Below, one piece after another: positions 1 through 8,255 of a DNA stretch of 64,000 bases. Position 1 is the first letter of the stretch. The number at the start of each line of letters is the position of its first letter. The notes under the pieces were generated by a model that was not told the origin of the DNA, made no database searches, and worked only from the letters and a program-made list of their open reading frames with translations. The stretch is from assembly GCA_937924775.1 (NCBI GenBank), contig CALDUT010000020.1, forward strand, positions 1 to 64,000, written 5' to 3'. Source of the stretch: an uncultured Gemmata sp. (GTDB taxonomy: Bacteria; Planctomycetota; Planctomycetia; Gemmatales; Gemmataceae). The translations under genes were made by a program, and so were the position numbers.

Positions 1-547
1 CGCCGGGGTTGGTCGCGACGCGAAGGATACGCTCGAGAATGGCTTCGGGCATCTGGCAGGGGTGGCCGGTACGCTCACGGAAAGTGCCACACACACGCGG
101 CACATGCCAGGTATCATCGAAGGGGGTGAAGTGGTCGGGGCCGGACCTTCTCCCAGTTCCTTTCCACGTACTCCATCGTCTCCAGCTGGCCCAGCCGGGC
201 GATCGGCCGGGTGTTGGAGTCGAATGCGGGCAGTTCTTCTTCCTCGTCACCGTCAAACTCGAAGCCGAGGGTGGGGTTGTCGAACAAGCGGCCCAAGACG
301 GCTTCGAGGAACGGCTCGGCTTCGGGCGGCCAGGCGTCGGCCTTGGCGAAGCACTTGATCACATCGCGTTCCAGTCGGCAGTCGGCCGGGCCGCACTTTG
401 CTCCAAAAGGGCCTGGAGGGCCGGTCCCAGCGGGCCATGCTCGCGGGCCCAGGCGCAGAATTCCGGCCAGTCCCGCACCACACCGGCGGGCCGACGACCG
501 TCGTAGAAGAGATAAGCTTCGCGGCTTATGCCAAGTCTTCCCGCCAA
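1..547 (-). pseudogene. Frameshifted DNA methyltransferase-like gene, 3' end outside window
   Basis: The last part in the window (about 165 down to 1) encodes PRVCGTFRERTGHPCQMPEA followed by ILERILRVATNPG, the typical C-terminal stretch of beta-class N4/N6 DNA methyltransferases just before the SAM-binding DPF.GSGT motif, which would lie outside the window. The N-terminal part (547 to about 375) is in the same frame, but the middle (about 375 to 165, with an acidic FEFDGDEEEELPAF stretch) is in another frame. Two compensating frameshifts are therefore needed, near 370-390 and near 145-170. In the downstream frame I find no start codon that would make the methylase part a separate gene, and no DPPY catalytic motif is visible. 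Either a decayed gene or indel errors. The first codons overlap the end of the preceding gene by 22 bp. Confidence 0.5.
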
Positions 548-1323
548 TGTTGATTGACCAACTCCGCAAGCTTCGCCATGTTGTTGGTTAAATGCGCTTC
601 CCGAATGGCTTTGCAGGCCTTGGCATTCGGATGCTTGGCCAACAAAGTCATGGCCTTCTTGAGCTGCTCGGCTTCTTGCTTGAGCTTCTCGGCCCGCTTC
701 TTGTGCCGGTTCCGGTCTTTCTCAAGCCGCTCTATCTTCCAGTCTTTGCCCGTGTCAATCCTTCTCAGGAGCGAGTCTTCGTGGCTGTCGCCGACGTCGT
801 ACCCTAGCTTTTCCACCAGATTCATCTTGCTGGCAGAATCGGAGACATCCTTGGCCACCATTTCGTACAACTTGCCGCCCACGGACGCCGCATACTCTTT
901 GTAATCCAGTGACTCGACGTATTCTTGAAACTTCTCTAATACCTCTTGTCGGTACTTGGGATTTTTCACGAAGTCCTCCGGCCGGGATAGCCCGGCTAGC
1001 TTGATCGGCAACATCTGTTCATGCGGCTTCCAACCCCAGCTGTCCCGCTCTTCCGGGGTCGCTTCGTAGATGACTTCCGGCGGGATCACTTCACCCGCCT
1101 GGAACGTCACCTTCTGTTTGGCCTTGTAAACCACTGTACGTTGGTTGCCGTCCGGGCCGGTCACGGTCACTTCGACGTTGCGCTTGGGAGGGAATTCGGC
1201 CGTTTTATCTTTGGGCACCCGGAAGTCGCGGTAGCCGGTGCTGGTCAGGCCGCCGATACCCGGCGGCACCAAATAGGCTATCCCATATTTCTTCTCTTTG
1301 CCATGGATGTTGAGCCCCCCCAA
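526..1323 (-). CDS. Hypothetical protein with C-terminal coiled coil
   Basis: 265 residues if started at the TTG at 1323. I do not recognise the family. The first half is beta-rich with VEVTVTGPDGNQRTVVYK; residues about 200-240 are strongly charged and heptad-like (RHKKRAEKLKQEAEQLKKA), so a coiled coil is likely. It lies in the same frame as the preceding ORF (1351-1683), separated only by TAA 1351-1353 and nine open codons, and no convincing ribosome binding site precedes the TTG. It may be the C-terminal part of one longer protein interrupted by a stop. The end overlaps the methyltransferase-like gene. Confidence 0.5.
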   Translation of the reverse strand: MGGLNIHGKEKKYGIAYLVPPGIGGLTSTGYRDFRVPKDKTAEFPPKRNVEVTVTGPDGNQRTVVYKAKQKVTFQAGEVIPPEVIYEATPEERDSWGWKPHEQMLPIKLAGLSRPEDFVKNPKYRQEVLEKFQEYVESLDYKEYAASVGGKLYEMVAKDVSDSASKMNLVEKLGYDVGDSHEDSLLRRIDTGKDWKIERLEKDRNRHKKRAEKLKQEAEQLKKAMTLLAKHPNAKACKAIREAHLTNNMAKLAELVNQHWREDLA

Positions 1324-1350
1324 GTAGAACGGCGCCCGGGCAGCGCCCCC

Positions 1351-1683
1351 TTACTTGACGTAGTTGTCCGGTTCGCCTGTGGGGTCGTACGCTGAGAATT
1401 CCGCTTTCTGGGCGAACTCCACCAGGTTGACGCCGAACTGGCCACGCTGGGCGGCCCCGGCGAACGTCTTGATGTCGACGCCAACGGCCACCTTGAAGCC
1501 GTCTTTGGTGCGAATCGTTTTCTTGCCGAGCGAGAAGTCCGCCGCACCGGTCTTGCGGTGATGGCGGCACCCGTCGTCCCACAGGATCGGCAGGATGGTT
1601 TCGTAGGCCGTCCCGTACTGCTGGTTGTTGATCTTCCCGTTTTTGTCACGCGGGATTGACGCGAGGATGGCCGCCACCGCCAT
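1351..1683 (-). CDS. Hypothetical protein, 110 aa
   Basis: Starts at ATG 1683, two codons after the TAG (1690-1692) of the preceding ORF and in the same frame. The G-rich stretch ggggtagg before the ATG could act as a ribosome binding site. The product is mixed alpha/beta, begins MAVAAILASIPRDKNGKI and has no motif I recognise. It ends at TAA 1351-1353, after which the same frame stays open into the next gene. Codon use looks like a real coding region, so this is either a small separate gene or a segment of a longer ORF split by nonsense codons. Confidence 0.45.
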   Translation of the reverse strand: MAVAAILASIPRDKNGKINNQQYGTAYETILPILWDDGCRHHRKTGAADFSLGKKTIRTKDGFKVAVGVDIKTFAGAAQRGQFGVNLVEFAQKAEFSAYDPTGEPDNYVK

Positions 1684-1689
1684 TTGGGC

Positions 1690-2274
1690 CTACCCCGGCG
1701 ACCAGTCCTTCTTTTTCACGATCAGTGTCTTGGCGATGTACTCCGACAGCGTCTTGTCTGTCAACCGCTTCTTGCTAACTCGAGTGAGAAAACGTTGCAC
1801 GCGATCCGGCCGGATTTTGGGTTCCTCCAGCAGCACGGTACAATCGGCCGGCCCCCATTCCCTGGCCGCATGGCGTAGCTTTTTGTTAATCTCCGTACCG
1901 ATTTTCTGGGCGGCGGCGATTTGTTGGGCCAGTTCCGGGCTGACATCACTGTAGACGTAGAAGCCGTTGGAGTTGCGGTACTGAGCGATGAGTTCGCGCC
2001 GTTGGCGGTCGTCGCGCAGCAACTGAATAGCGCTACTCTCGCTGACCGTATGCCACCCGTCGGGTTTGTCTGGGTTAACGGGGCGGATGTTGTCGGTAGC
2101 AATAACCGGGGTTTGTTGTCCCGGCTGGGGGCGGTCGCCCGGCTGTTGGCGCTGCTTCTTGGGTTGGCCGGCCTGCTTTTGCTGTTTCTGGAACCGGTTG
2201 GCCGGTTTCTGGTGGTCGGGGTTGTCCGGGTTGTAGTGGACAGGGATGACCCGGCCGTCGGCGATTTCCACCAT
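1690..2274 (-). CDS. Hypothetical protein, Gln/Pro/Lys-rich
   Basis: 194 residues from ATG 2274 to TAG 1690-1692. The frame is open upstream all the way to the stop of the amidohydrolase (2437-2439) and encodes an Arg/Pro/Lys-rich, plausibly coding stretch with CPHREGHKLKTQARQVFEG, but it holds no ATG, GTG or TTG before 2274. The ATG has no clear ribosome binding site. Residues about 25-60 are low complexity (QKQQKQAGQPKKQRQQPG). No recognised domain. The position just after a complete metabolic gene, and the two further same-frame ORFs downstream, suggest a disturbed or unusual gene group. Confidence 0.45.
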   Translation of the reverse strand: MVEIADGRVIPVHYNPDNPDHQKPANRFQKQQKQAGQPKKQRQQPGDRPQPGQQTPVIATDNIRPVNPDKPDGWHTVSESSAIQLLRDDRQRRELIAQYRNSNGFYVYSDVSPELAQQIAAAQKIGTEINKKLRHAAREWGPADCTVLLEEPKIRPDRVQRFLTRVSKKRLTDKTLSEYIAKTLIVKKKDWSPG

Positions 2275-2436
2275 AATATATTGGTGGCCGTCTTTCCCTT
2301 CAAATACTTGTCGAGCTTGTGTTTTGAGTTTGTGGCCTTCCCGATGGGGGCAGACTGTCTTCGGCGTCCGGGTTTTGCGGTTGGGGCGAGGTGAGCGGCC
2401 CGGCGGCGGTCGCTTCTTCGGCGGGCGTAGTTTTGG

Positions 2437-3624
2437 CTAGCGCCACTGGCCGCGGAAGAGGGTGCGGCGCTCGCCTCTGGCGTCGTCGTTTAACAACAGT
2501 TCGTGCGGGTCTGCGGCATCGGCATCCGGCAAGGGAACGACGACCAGATCGGCACTTTTGCCCACCTCCAAACTGCCGCATTCATCCGCCCAGCCCAACG
2601 CTTCGGCCCCCGCCAGCGTGGCCATCCGCAACACGATTTCCCCGGGGCAATCCGGATAACACCGGCGTAAAAACCGAGCTTCGGCCAGAACATCCAGATC
2701 GGGATTAGAAGCCAGGCTATCGGTACCCAGACACACCCGCACGCCGCGAGCGAGCCATTCCCGAAACGGATGCGGCGGATGCCCAAACGCGGCATGGGTG
2801 CGGGGGCAGTACACAATGCTGTGCCGGTTCGTGAGAGCCAAAGCCAGGTCGGGGGGCAAGTAATTGGCGTGAACCAGCAGATACCTTCCCGCCGGCGGTG
2901 TTTCCGTCAGCAGTTTCTGCCAGGTGATCAGCCCGGCAGCATCCCACACCCCCAATTCTTGAAGGAAATCGACCAACGGCCCCTGGTGGGCGTTCAGAAG
3001 TTCGATTTCCGCAGGGAATTCCGCCAGATGCGTGGCGACCAGAGACGCACAAGCGGCCCAGGCGAAGAGGGTCTGGCGGGCGCTGTACGGGGCATGCGGG
3101 CTGAGCGCGGACCGGCAGGTGGCGGTGGACGGATGGTGGCCGAGCCACTGCGCGGCGGCCGCCTGAGCCCACGCGGCCCGCTCTTGGGTTAAGCCAAGAA
3201 GTTCCCAGAAAACGACGGCCCGTGTGGGAGCTTCGGCCAGCCTGTTCCAGGTGCGGCCATCGGCGGAAATATCGCCAATCAGGGTGGTACCGTAGCGCAG
3301 GCATTCGGCCAACCCGTCGCGGATGTCGGCTTCCACCTGGTCGGGAGTGCGGGTCCGTCGATACGCAATGACCGCACGCAACCACGCGGTGAAGTGGTCA
3401 GGATCGGTGGGCGGGATCTGTCCGCAGGCCCCGCTGAGGTCCAGATGGGTATGGGCGTTGACCAAACCCGGAATGATCGCGGCATTGCCGCAGTCGAGAT
3501 CGGGGGTGCGGTGGCCGTGCGGTTCGACGGCGAGAATACGCTCGCCGCGGATAGTGACGATACCCCGTTCCAGCGGCGGCCCCGCCACAGGGAATATCCA
3601 CCGCGCGGAGAGTGTGAACAGCAT
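2437..3624 (-). CDS. Amidohydrolase-family deaminase (COG0402 / ATZ-TRZ type)
   Basis: 395 residues, the usual length for metal-dependent TIM-barrel amidohydrolases acting on amino or amidine groups. Visible ligands are HTHLD after a short N-terminal beta-sandwich, SPHAPYS, the H in ATHLAEFPAE, the H in LLVHANYL, and GTDSLASN with the catalytic Asp near the C-terminal third; the end SLEVGKSADLVVV is the family's closing beta-sandwich. Possible substrates in this family include S-adenosylhomocysteine, guanine and 6-amino-6-deoxyfutalosine. No menaquinone genes are nearby, so the substrate is open. ATG 3624 is preceded by ggagg about 12 nt upstream. Probably monocistronic, since a hairpin separates it from the upstream gene. 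Confidence 0.85.
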   Translation of the reverse strand: MLFTLSARWIFPVAGPPLERGIVTIRGERILAVEPHGHRTPDLDCGNAAIIPGLVNAHTHLDLSGACGQIPPTDPDHFTAWLRAVIAYRRTRTPDQVEADIRDGLAECLRYGTTLIGDISADGRTWNRLAEAPTRAVVFWELLGLTQERAAWAQAAAAQWLGHHPSTATCRSALSPHAPYSARQTLFAWAACASLVATHLAEFPAEIELLNAHQGPLVDFLQELGVWDAAGLITWQKLLTETPPAGRYLLVHANYLPPDLALALTNRHSIVYCPRTHAAFGHPPHPFREWLARGVRVCLGTDSLASNPDLDVLAEARFLRRCYPDCPGEIVLRMATLAGAEALGWADECGSLEVGKSADLVVVPLPDADAADPHELLLNDDARGERRTLFRGQWR

Positions 3625-3652
3625 GCCGGCGACCCGCCTCCAGTCCCAGAAA

Positions 3653-3694
3653 TGAACAGCCGATCCACGTCAGGAATACGTATTCGGCTGTTCA
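3653..3694 (-). terminator. 11-bp stem-loop between GNAT-like gene and amidohydrolase
   Basis: Arms tgaacagccga (3653-3663) and tcggctgttca (3684-3694) are perfect reverse complements around a 20-nt loop. It sits 20 nt past the stop of the minus-strand gene at 3715. The T-run (cttttt) is on the plus-strand side; on the minus strand the tail is only mildly U-rich, so termination efficiency is uncertain. Confidence 0.5.
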
Positions 3695-3714
3695 CTTTTT
3701 ATACAGCTTCCGCG

Positions 3715-4533
3715 TTACACCGTGGCAGACACGATCCGTTCGCCGTGTTCGGTTTGGCGAACAGCGGCCGCCCGGGCCGGACGCAGACGCGGTTGGCAGT
3801 TGGGCGGAAGAGTTTTGTCGTACAGCGGGCTACCCGGTTCGTTATGGTACACCTGCCGATGTAAACCACCGATGATTTCGCGAAGCCGTTCAGGCGTGAA
3901 GGCACTCTCCGGGATATCCATCGGTTTGAGGAATAACTGGAGCGGAACCGGCGGTGCGTCGTCATCATCTTCATCCCAGGCAAAATTGGGGGCCAGGAAA
4001 TCGACACCGTCGATCCACAGACCGCCCACGCGATCGAACAGCCGGGTGCGAGCCGTCCAGTTGTCCCAATCGCTGGCCGGAGCGATCGGGTCGGGCCGAT
4101 GGCTTTCCCACAGGACAAACGGCAGCGGTTCACCCAGCTCCCCCGCATCGACCCGTAAAACCTTGAAGAACTGTTCGAACAATCGCGTGCCCACGCCCAT
4201 CCGCCGGGCCCACTCCGCCACGCCCACATAGCACAAATAACCACCAAAGCCAGGCAGTAGCGCCCCGTAGACGTAGCCGGCCAGCGATTCCGGATCGTCC
4301 TGATGGCCAGCGGGAGCAGCCAGAAGCAAATGCCGGCTCCATTCCCCCGGTCGCGGTTTACACTTCGTCCGATCTTGAACCGACTGTTCAATCCACAACC
4401 AGGGGATGCGTTCGTCCGCGTCGAGGGTTCCTTCATAAAGGTCCGCGGCGGCCAACGTCATCGGATCGTGGATGTCGAAGGCTTCCCAAACGATGATTTT
4501 GGGTGGGGTTTTGTCGAATTGTTGGAATTGCAC
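3715..4533 (-). CDS. GNAT-like acetyltransferase, putative
   Basis: 272 residues from GTG 4533, chosen because AAGGAGAGG lies 8-9 nt upstream (4542-4550); a longer start at 4569 would place that site inside the gene. Around residues 100-125 the segment YVGVAEWARRMGVGTRLFEQ resembles GNAT motif A (R-x-x-G-x-G, acetyl-CoA pyrophosphate loop). The rest is unfamiliar, with an acidic DEDDDD insertion and a Pro-rich end. The substrate is unknown. Terminated by the hairpin at 3653-3694. Confidence 0.55.
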   Translation of the reverse strand: MQFQQFDKTPPKIIVWEAFDIHDPMTLAAADLYEGTLDADERIPWLWIEQSVQDRTKCKPRPGEWSRHLLLAAPAGHQDDPESLAGYVYGALLPGFGGYLCYVGVAEWARRMGVGTRLFEQFFKVLRVDAGELGEPLPFVLWESHRPDPIAPASDWDNWTARTRLFDRVGGLWIDGVDFLAPNFAWDEDDDDAPPVPLQLFLKPMDIPESAFTPERLREIIGGLHRQVYHNEPGSPLYDKTLPPNCQPRLRPARAAAVRQTEHGERIVSATV

Positions 4534-4783
4534 AAAGCACCTCTCCTTACGTTGCCGCGCCAACCACACAGGGGCTGCTAACGATCGGGAGCGATCGTTG
4601 TTTCGCGCGGTTCACTTGGGGTTCGGTTAGATTAACGTGAATGCGAATATGCCCCTTGAGTAAGCACTTCTATTGTACCCGCAGGTGAGAATTTCTGGCG
4701 CTTGGACCGGGGATGGACAACCGCTAAGTTATTCTAGGCATTACCCGAATGTCGCCGCAACTTCAAGCCGGGCAGACACTCCC

Positions 4784-5263
4784 ATGAGGACAAACAGCGG
4801 TCAGAAGTATACTTACGATTATCCACGACCGGCCTTGACGGTGGATGTGGCCGTGCTGACACGCGAAGCCGTTCCACGCGTGCTGTTGATCCGCCGAAAG
4901 CATCCGCCATTTGCCGGAAGTTGGGCATTACCTGGAGGTTACGTCGACGAACAGGAAAAACTCGAGGACGCCGCCCGCCGGGAATTACAAGAGGAGACAG
5001 GAATTATCGTAAATGAATTTGAGCAAGTCTATACCGCCGGCGATCCGGGACGTGATCCGCGGGGGTGGGTAGTCAGCGTGGTATATGTGGCCTCGGTGGA
5101 CCCCGCGACCGTGCAGCCGCAGGCCGCTGACGACGCCCAAGACGTTGGCTGGTTTCCTCTCGATCAACTCCCGCCGCTGGCATTTGACCACGCCGTCATT
5201 CTTGAGCGAATACGATCCCGTTTCTTCCCCCCCACAGAAAAACCGAAGACAGTTAAGTCCTAA
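4784..5263 (+). CDS. Nudix hydrolase, ADP-ribose pyrophosphatase-like
   Basis: 159 residues from ATG 4784. The frame is open 111 nt further upstream, but that part has non-coding character, whereas MRTNSGQKYTYDYPRPALTV is typical of the family N-terminus. The Nudix box is complete: GGYVDEQEKLEDAARREL followed by QEETGI, with the metal-binding REL-EE residues. The tail WFPLDQLPPLAFDH is typical of the group that hydrolyses ADP-ribose or other nucleoside diphosphate derivatives. Monocistronic; divergent from the GNAT-like gene. Confidence 0.85.
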   Translation: MRTNSGQKYTYDYPRPALTVDVAVLTREAVPRVLLIRRKHPPFAGSWALPGGYVDEQEKLEDAARRELQEETGIIVNEFEQVYTAGDPGRDPRGWVVSVVYVASVDPATVQPQAADDAQDVGWFPLDQLPPLAFDHAVILERIRSRFFPPTEKPKTVKS

Positions 5264-5465
5264 GTCCTTTATGAATCGAACTTTATATAGCTATTGAGAA
5301 TTCTACCGGAGGAAATGGACAAACAATATCGCAATCGATGAATTCTCTCTCCCGACCGGTCCGCGGATTGGATCGCGAAAGGGTTCCGTTGGATCAACGA
5401 CTTCCGTAGAATACAGTTGTGACGCTTCTGCTGAAGATTCGCCCCAACACCGGTGGGAGGATACC
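5264..5465. other. Intergenic region with ribosome binding site for 5466
   Basis: About 200 nt without a coding region that I can support. It is AT-richer than its surroundings (ctttatatagctattg near 5281-5296), as expected for a promoter. The start at 5466 is preceded by gggagg (5456-5461). Confidence 0.4.
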
Positions 5466-6104
5466 ATGACGCGAACACACGTGCTTCTCAGCTTGGTCGT
5501 AGCGATCGCCTGCGGCGGTACGGCTTTCGCCGCCGATCCCAGCGGGCCGTTACCACCTCAGCGCGACACGCTCGGCGGAACAACACTCACCCTCGCCGGA
5601 CACGGCAGCGCTGCGGCCGCTGCCACCCAAGACCTTGAACTGACACACGGCTACCGCTATCGGGGCTTCTATGGGTATCGGCCTTGGCCGGTGTTTTACT
5701 CGTACAGCTACGTTCGCCCGGTGTTCTATAGCGGCTTCTACACGGGGTTCTATCGTCCGGCGTGGGTCTGGCCGCGGGTGTACTACTCCTGGCCGGTGTA
5801 CTACTCCTGGCCGGTGTATTATGGCCCCAGCTTTGGTTTCTACATCGGCATCAGTGGCGACGCGAATATCGCCGCGCCCGCGGTTCACCTCGGGGATAGC
5901 TTCAGCCCCCGAGCGCAACCGATAGCGCCCGCTGAGGGGACTTTCCCCTATGACGGCGGACCGGCCCAGCCGGTGCCTTTGCCGCAAGTGGCCCCCCCGC
6001 CGATTCCGCCGGCCAACCCGGCCCCTGTCACCACTCGGACGATTGCTGGCCCCCCGCAGCCTGCGGCTTCGCCCTACCGTTATAAGGCGTATGGTGAAAA
6101 GTAA
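5466..6104 (+). CDS. Exported Tyr-rich protein
   Basis: 212 residues with a clear Sec signal peptide (hydrophobic core LLSLVVAIACGGTAFA, cleavage expected before ADPSG). Residues about 60-120 are extremely rich in Tyr, Trp, Pro and Phe, in short repeats of the type WPVYYS and VFYSGFY. The C-terminal 60 residues are Pro/Ala-rich. This is a low-complexity surface or periplasmic protein of the type seen in Gemmataceae; the function is unknown. Good ribosome binding site gggagg. Followed by a strong hairpin (6136-6160). Confidence 0.7.
   Translation: MTRTHVLLSLVVAIACGGTAFAADPSGPLPPQRDTLGGTTLTLAGHGSAAAAATQDLELTHGYRYRGFYGYRPWPVFYSYSYVRPVFYSGFYTGFYRPAWVWPRVYYSWPVYYSWPVYYGPSFGFYIGISGDANIAAPAVHLGDSFSPRAQPIAPAEGTFPYDGGPAQPVPLPQVAPPPIPPANPAPVTTRTIAGPPQPAASPYRYKAYGEK
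5769..5824 (+). repeat. Tandem 18-21 bp coding repeat (WPVYYS)
   Basis: Three consecutive units, 5769-5789 (21 nt variant), 5790-5807 and 5808-5824, share tggccggtgtactactcc with small changes. They encode repeated Trp-Pro-Val-Tyr-Tyr-Ser/Gly units inside the Tyr-rich exported protein. Confidence 0.8.
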
Positions 6105-6135
6105 GGCGGCCAACGAAAACTATATCGCACCGCGG

Positions 6136-6160
6136 CAGGCGAGCGTTGAGCGCTCGCCTG
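6136..6160 (+). terminator. Perfect 10-bp hairpin after the Tyr-rich gene
   Basis: Arms caggcgagcg (6136-6145) and cgctcgcctg (6151-6160) enclose the loop ttgag. It lies 32 nt after the stop at 6104. No T-run follows, so it may be a weak terminator, an RNA-stabilising hairpin or a REP-like element. Confidence 0.5.
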
Positions 6161-6248
6161 TGCTATTGTCCGCTCCCCGCGAGCCGATGGGTGTTCCTGG
6201 GGTTGGGCGGTGGATTTCCCCTGTTTCTGCTGTCACGTGAGTTCTCCG

Positions 6249-7355
6249 ATGTCCCGATCCGGCCGACGCACCGCCGACAAGTCCCTACCGCCGCTGTATG
6301 CCATGACCCACGGTGGCCTCGAAGCGATTGCGGCCGACGAGATCACTCGCGATTTCGGCGGGGACGTGAAGAAAACCTCCCGCGGCCTGGTGGTCTTTCG
6401 GGTGGATGAACTCACGGATCACATTCTGTCGCTACGAACGACCGAAGACGTTTTCCTGCTGGCCTGGGGTTCCGACACACTGACGTACAAAGCCGAAGAC
6501 CTCGACACGATCCGTCTCTGGACCGCCCGCAAGCCGGATTGGCAGCATCTGTTCAAGCTCCACCACAAGCTTCGCCCCAAAACCAAAGGCAAACCGACCT
6601 ATCACATTGTCTGTCAGATGCAGGGGGAGCACGGTTACCGGCGGGCCGACGCCCGTGGTGCGTTTCTCGAAGGGCTGGCCGGCCACATCCCCCCCGGTTG
6701 GCATTACAACAACGAAAATGCCTGGCTGGAATTGTGGCTAACGATCTACAGCAAAACCGCTGTGTGTGGCGTGCGTCTGTCGGATCGCACCATGCGGCAT
6801 CGGACGTACAAGCTCGACCATGTAGCCGCGTCGTTACGGCCCACGGTGGCCGCGGCCATGGTGCGGTTGGCCGGCATTGGTCCGGGCATGACCGTGGTTG
6901 ATCCCTTCTGCGGAGCCGGAACGATCCTGGCGGAAACACTCGCGGTGGCACGCACGCGGAGCCGCGGCGGCGCGGTCCACGTTCTCGGTGGCGACATCGA
7001 CCCCAACGCCGTCTTCGTCACCTCCCAGAACCTCGAACACGTGGGCCAGGCGGATATCGCCCGTTGGGATGCCACCGCATTGCCTCTGGAACGCGGTTCG
7101 GTCGACCGGATTGTGACCAATCCCCCCTTCGGCAAACAACTGGCCTCGTTGGAGGACATTGAACCGCTCTACACGGCCGCCGCGGCGGAATGGGACCGCA
7201 TCCTGAAACCCGGTGGCCGTGCTGTGCTATTGGTGATGGAACACGACATCCTCAAGCGGGTGCTGCACGCCCGCCGCTGGAGTGCCGCCCGGCAGATCCG
7301 CGTTCGGCTGCTGGGCCAGCCGTGTGTTCTAAGCGTGTGGAACAAACCGGTCTGA
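6249..7355 (+). CDS. THUMP-domain RNA (guanine-N2) methyltransferase, Trm14/RlmL-like
   Basis: 368 residues from ATG 6249; ATG 6210 is possible but adds a non-typical leader. The N-terminal third (LYAMTHGGLEAIAADEI...) is a ferredoxin-like/THUMP RNA-binding region. The C-terminal half is a UPF0020-type Rossmann methyltransferase with motif I DPFCGAGTI (SAM binding), an acidic GGDIDPNAV, and motif IV TNPPFG (base-flipping catalysis). The family makes m2G in tRNA or 23S rRNA. The stop codon lies inside one copy of a 36-bp direct repeat (7333-7368), so the 3' end has been duplicated downstream. Confidence 0.85.
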   Translation: MSRSGRRTADKSLPPLYAMTHGGLEAIAADEITRDFGGDVKKTSRGLVVFRVDELTDHILSLRTTEDVFLLAWGSDTLTYKAEDLDTIRLWTARKPDWQHLFKLHHKLRPKTKGKPTYHIVCQMQGEHGYRRADARGAFLEGLAGHIPPGWHYNNENAWLELWLTIYSKTAVCGVRLSDRTMRHRTYKLDHVAASLRPTVAAAMVRLAGIGPGMTVVDPFCGAGTILAETLAVARTRSRGGAVHVLGGDIDPNAVFVTSQNLEHVGQADIARWDATALPLERGSVDRIVTNPPFGKQLASLEDIEPLYTAAAAEWDRILKPGGRAVLLVMEHDILKRVLHARRWSAARQIRVRLLGQPCVLSVWNKPV

Positions 7356-7440
7356 TCCACTTTCCCGCCTGGAAGTTCGCGTTGGTGACGCGGAATCACC
7401 CGATGCGTGTGGAGCAAACCGGTCTGATCGGCTTTCCCGC
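7333..7440 (+). repeat. Two 36-bp direct repeats, one spanning a stop codon
   Basis: Copy 1 (7333-7368) includes the last codons and stop of the methyltransferase gene; copy 2 is 7405-7440. 33 of 36 positions agree and the period is 72 bp. Copy 2 ends two bases before the stop codon of the converging gene at 7443. Confidence 0.85.
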
Positions 7441-7442
7441 GG

Positions 7443-8255
7443 CTATTTCTGCACGTTCAGATTCCGGGTATTGTCCCCGGCGGTCAATTCTAGCCGTAAG
7501 GGGGATGTGGTCGTCAGTTGATACTGAGCTGGCACCCCGGCACCGGTAACGACGACGATATACGTTCCCGGTGGAATCGCCTCGGTGAACTGATAGCGAC
7601 CCTCGGCTTGGGTTTTGGCTACGAAAACCCGTGGTTTGGGGTGTTGAACCGAAACCAGCACGATATCGGCATCGGACAAGGGTTGATTATCGACGGTGAC
7701 CGTCCCACGAAGGCGGGCATGACCAGCCGGAGTGTCGGTCTTGGGTTCCTTCGGCGGATTCCCTTTCGACGGCGGGTCTTTCGGTTCCTTCTCCTTGGGG
7801 GGATGGACTTTCGGATGTGGTTCCGTCGGTTGTTTGTCCTTCGGCAGATCGATTTTCGGCTCCGGTTCCTTCGCAGGTTCGGGGCGAAGGGCGTCTTTGA
7901 GGTTTTTGCGTACCGCTTCGATGGTTTCGTGGAGCAGGAAGGCTTTGCGGGCGACATCCGCTTCCAACTCGGCTTTCTCCAAGCCGGTGTCGATGAGTTT
8001 TTGGGCCACGGGGCGATGTTGCAATAGCGGGCGGATTGTCAGCAACCCGCCTTGGTACATACGGTACGCTCCGGCATAATCGCGGTGTTTATTGTAAAGA
8101 TCGGCCCCGATGTTGTGGACGTCGCGGAGCGAATCAATCACCTGCTTGTCGAACGTTTTGACATCGGGCAGTTGTGGGTCGGCCGCCGAGGCCAGCGTGT
8201 GAAGCCCGGCGACCAGAGTGATGAAGACCACCCATTGTCCTAGAAAATAGCGCAT
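7443..8255 (-). CDS. Exported protein with Pro/Lys linker and carboxypeptidase-regulatory-like domain
   Basis: 270 residues from ATG 8255, which has GGGGAG a few bases upstream. Layout: signal peptide (MRYFLGQWVVFITLVAGLHT, cleavage near ASA-ADP), an alpha-helical region to about residue 120, a low-complexity linker rich in Pro, Lys and Glu (PKDKQPTEPHPKVHPPKEKE type), then a beta-sandwich beginning ARLRGTVTVDNQPLSDADIV and containing GRYQFTEAIPPGTYIVVVTG, the pattern of carboxypeptidase regulatory-like/SdrD B-type domains. Probably periplasmic or surface-anchored; function unknown. Confidence 0.7.
   Translation of the reverse strand: MRYFLGQWVVFITLVAGLHTLASAADPQLPDVKTFDKQVIDSLRDVHNIGADLYNKHRDYAGAYRMYQGGLLTIRPLLQHRPVAQKLIDTGLEKAELEADVARKAFLLHETIEAVRKNLKDALRPEPAKEPEPKIDLPKDKQPTEPHPKVHPPKEKEPKDPPSKGNPPKEPKTDTPAGHARLRGTVTVDNQPLSDADIVLVSVQHPKPRVFVAKTQAEGRYQFTEAIPPGTYIVVVTGAGVPAQYQLTTTSPLRLELTAGDNTRNLNVQK

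Noticed and set aside
1351-1692. Selenocysteine or pyrrolysine at the in-frame stops of the 5' ORFs
   Set aside because: The stops are TAA and TAG, so Sec is excluded; pyrrolysine would need pyl genes and a known family, neither of which is visible.
2275-2439. Stop-codon readthrough extending the amidohydrolase
   Set aside because: The frame after TAG 2437 is open, but the amidohydrolase is already full length with a normal family end, and nothing indicates recoding at this stop.
5769-5824. CRISPR-like repeat array
   Set aside because: The repeats are contiguous without spacers and encode WPVYYS units in frame; they are coding repeats.
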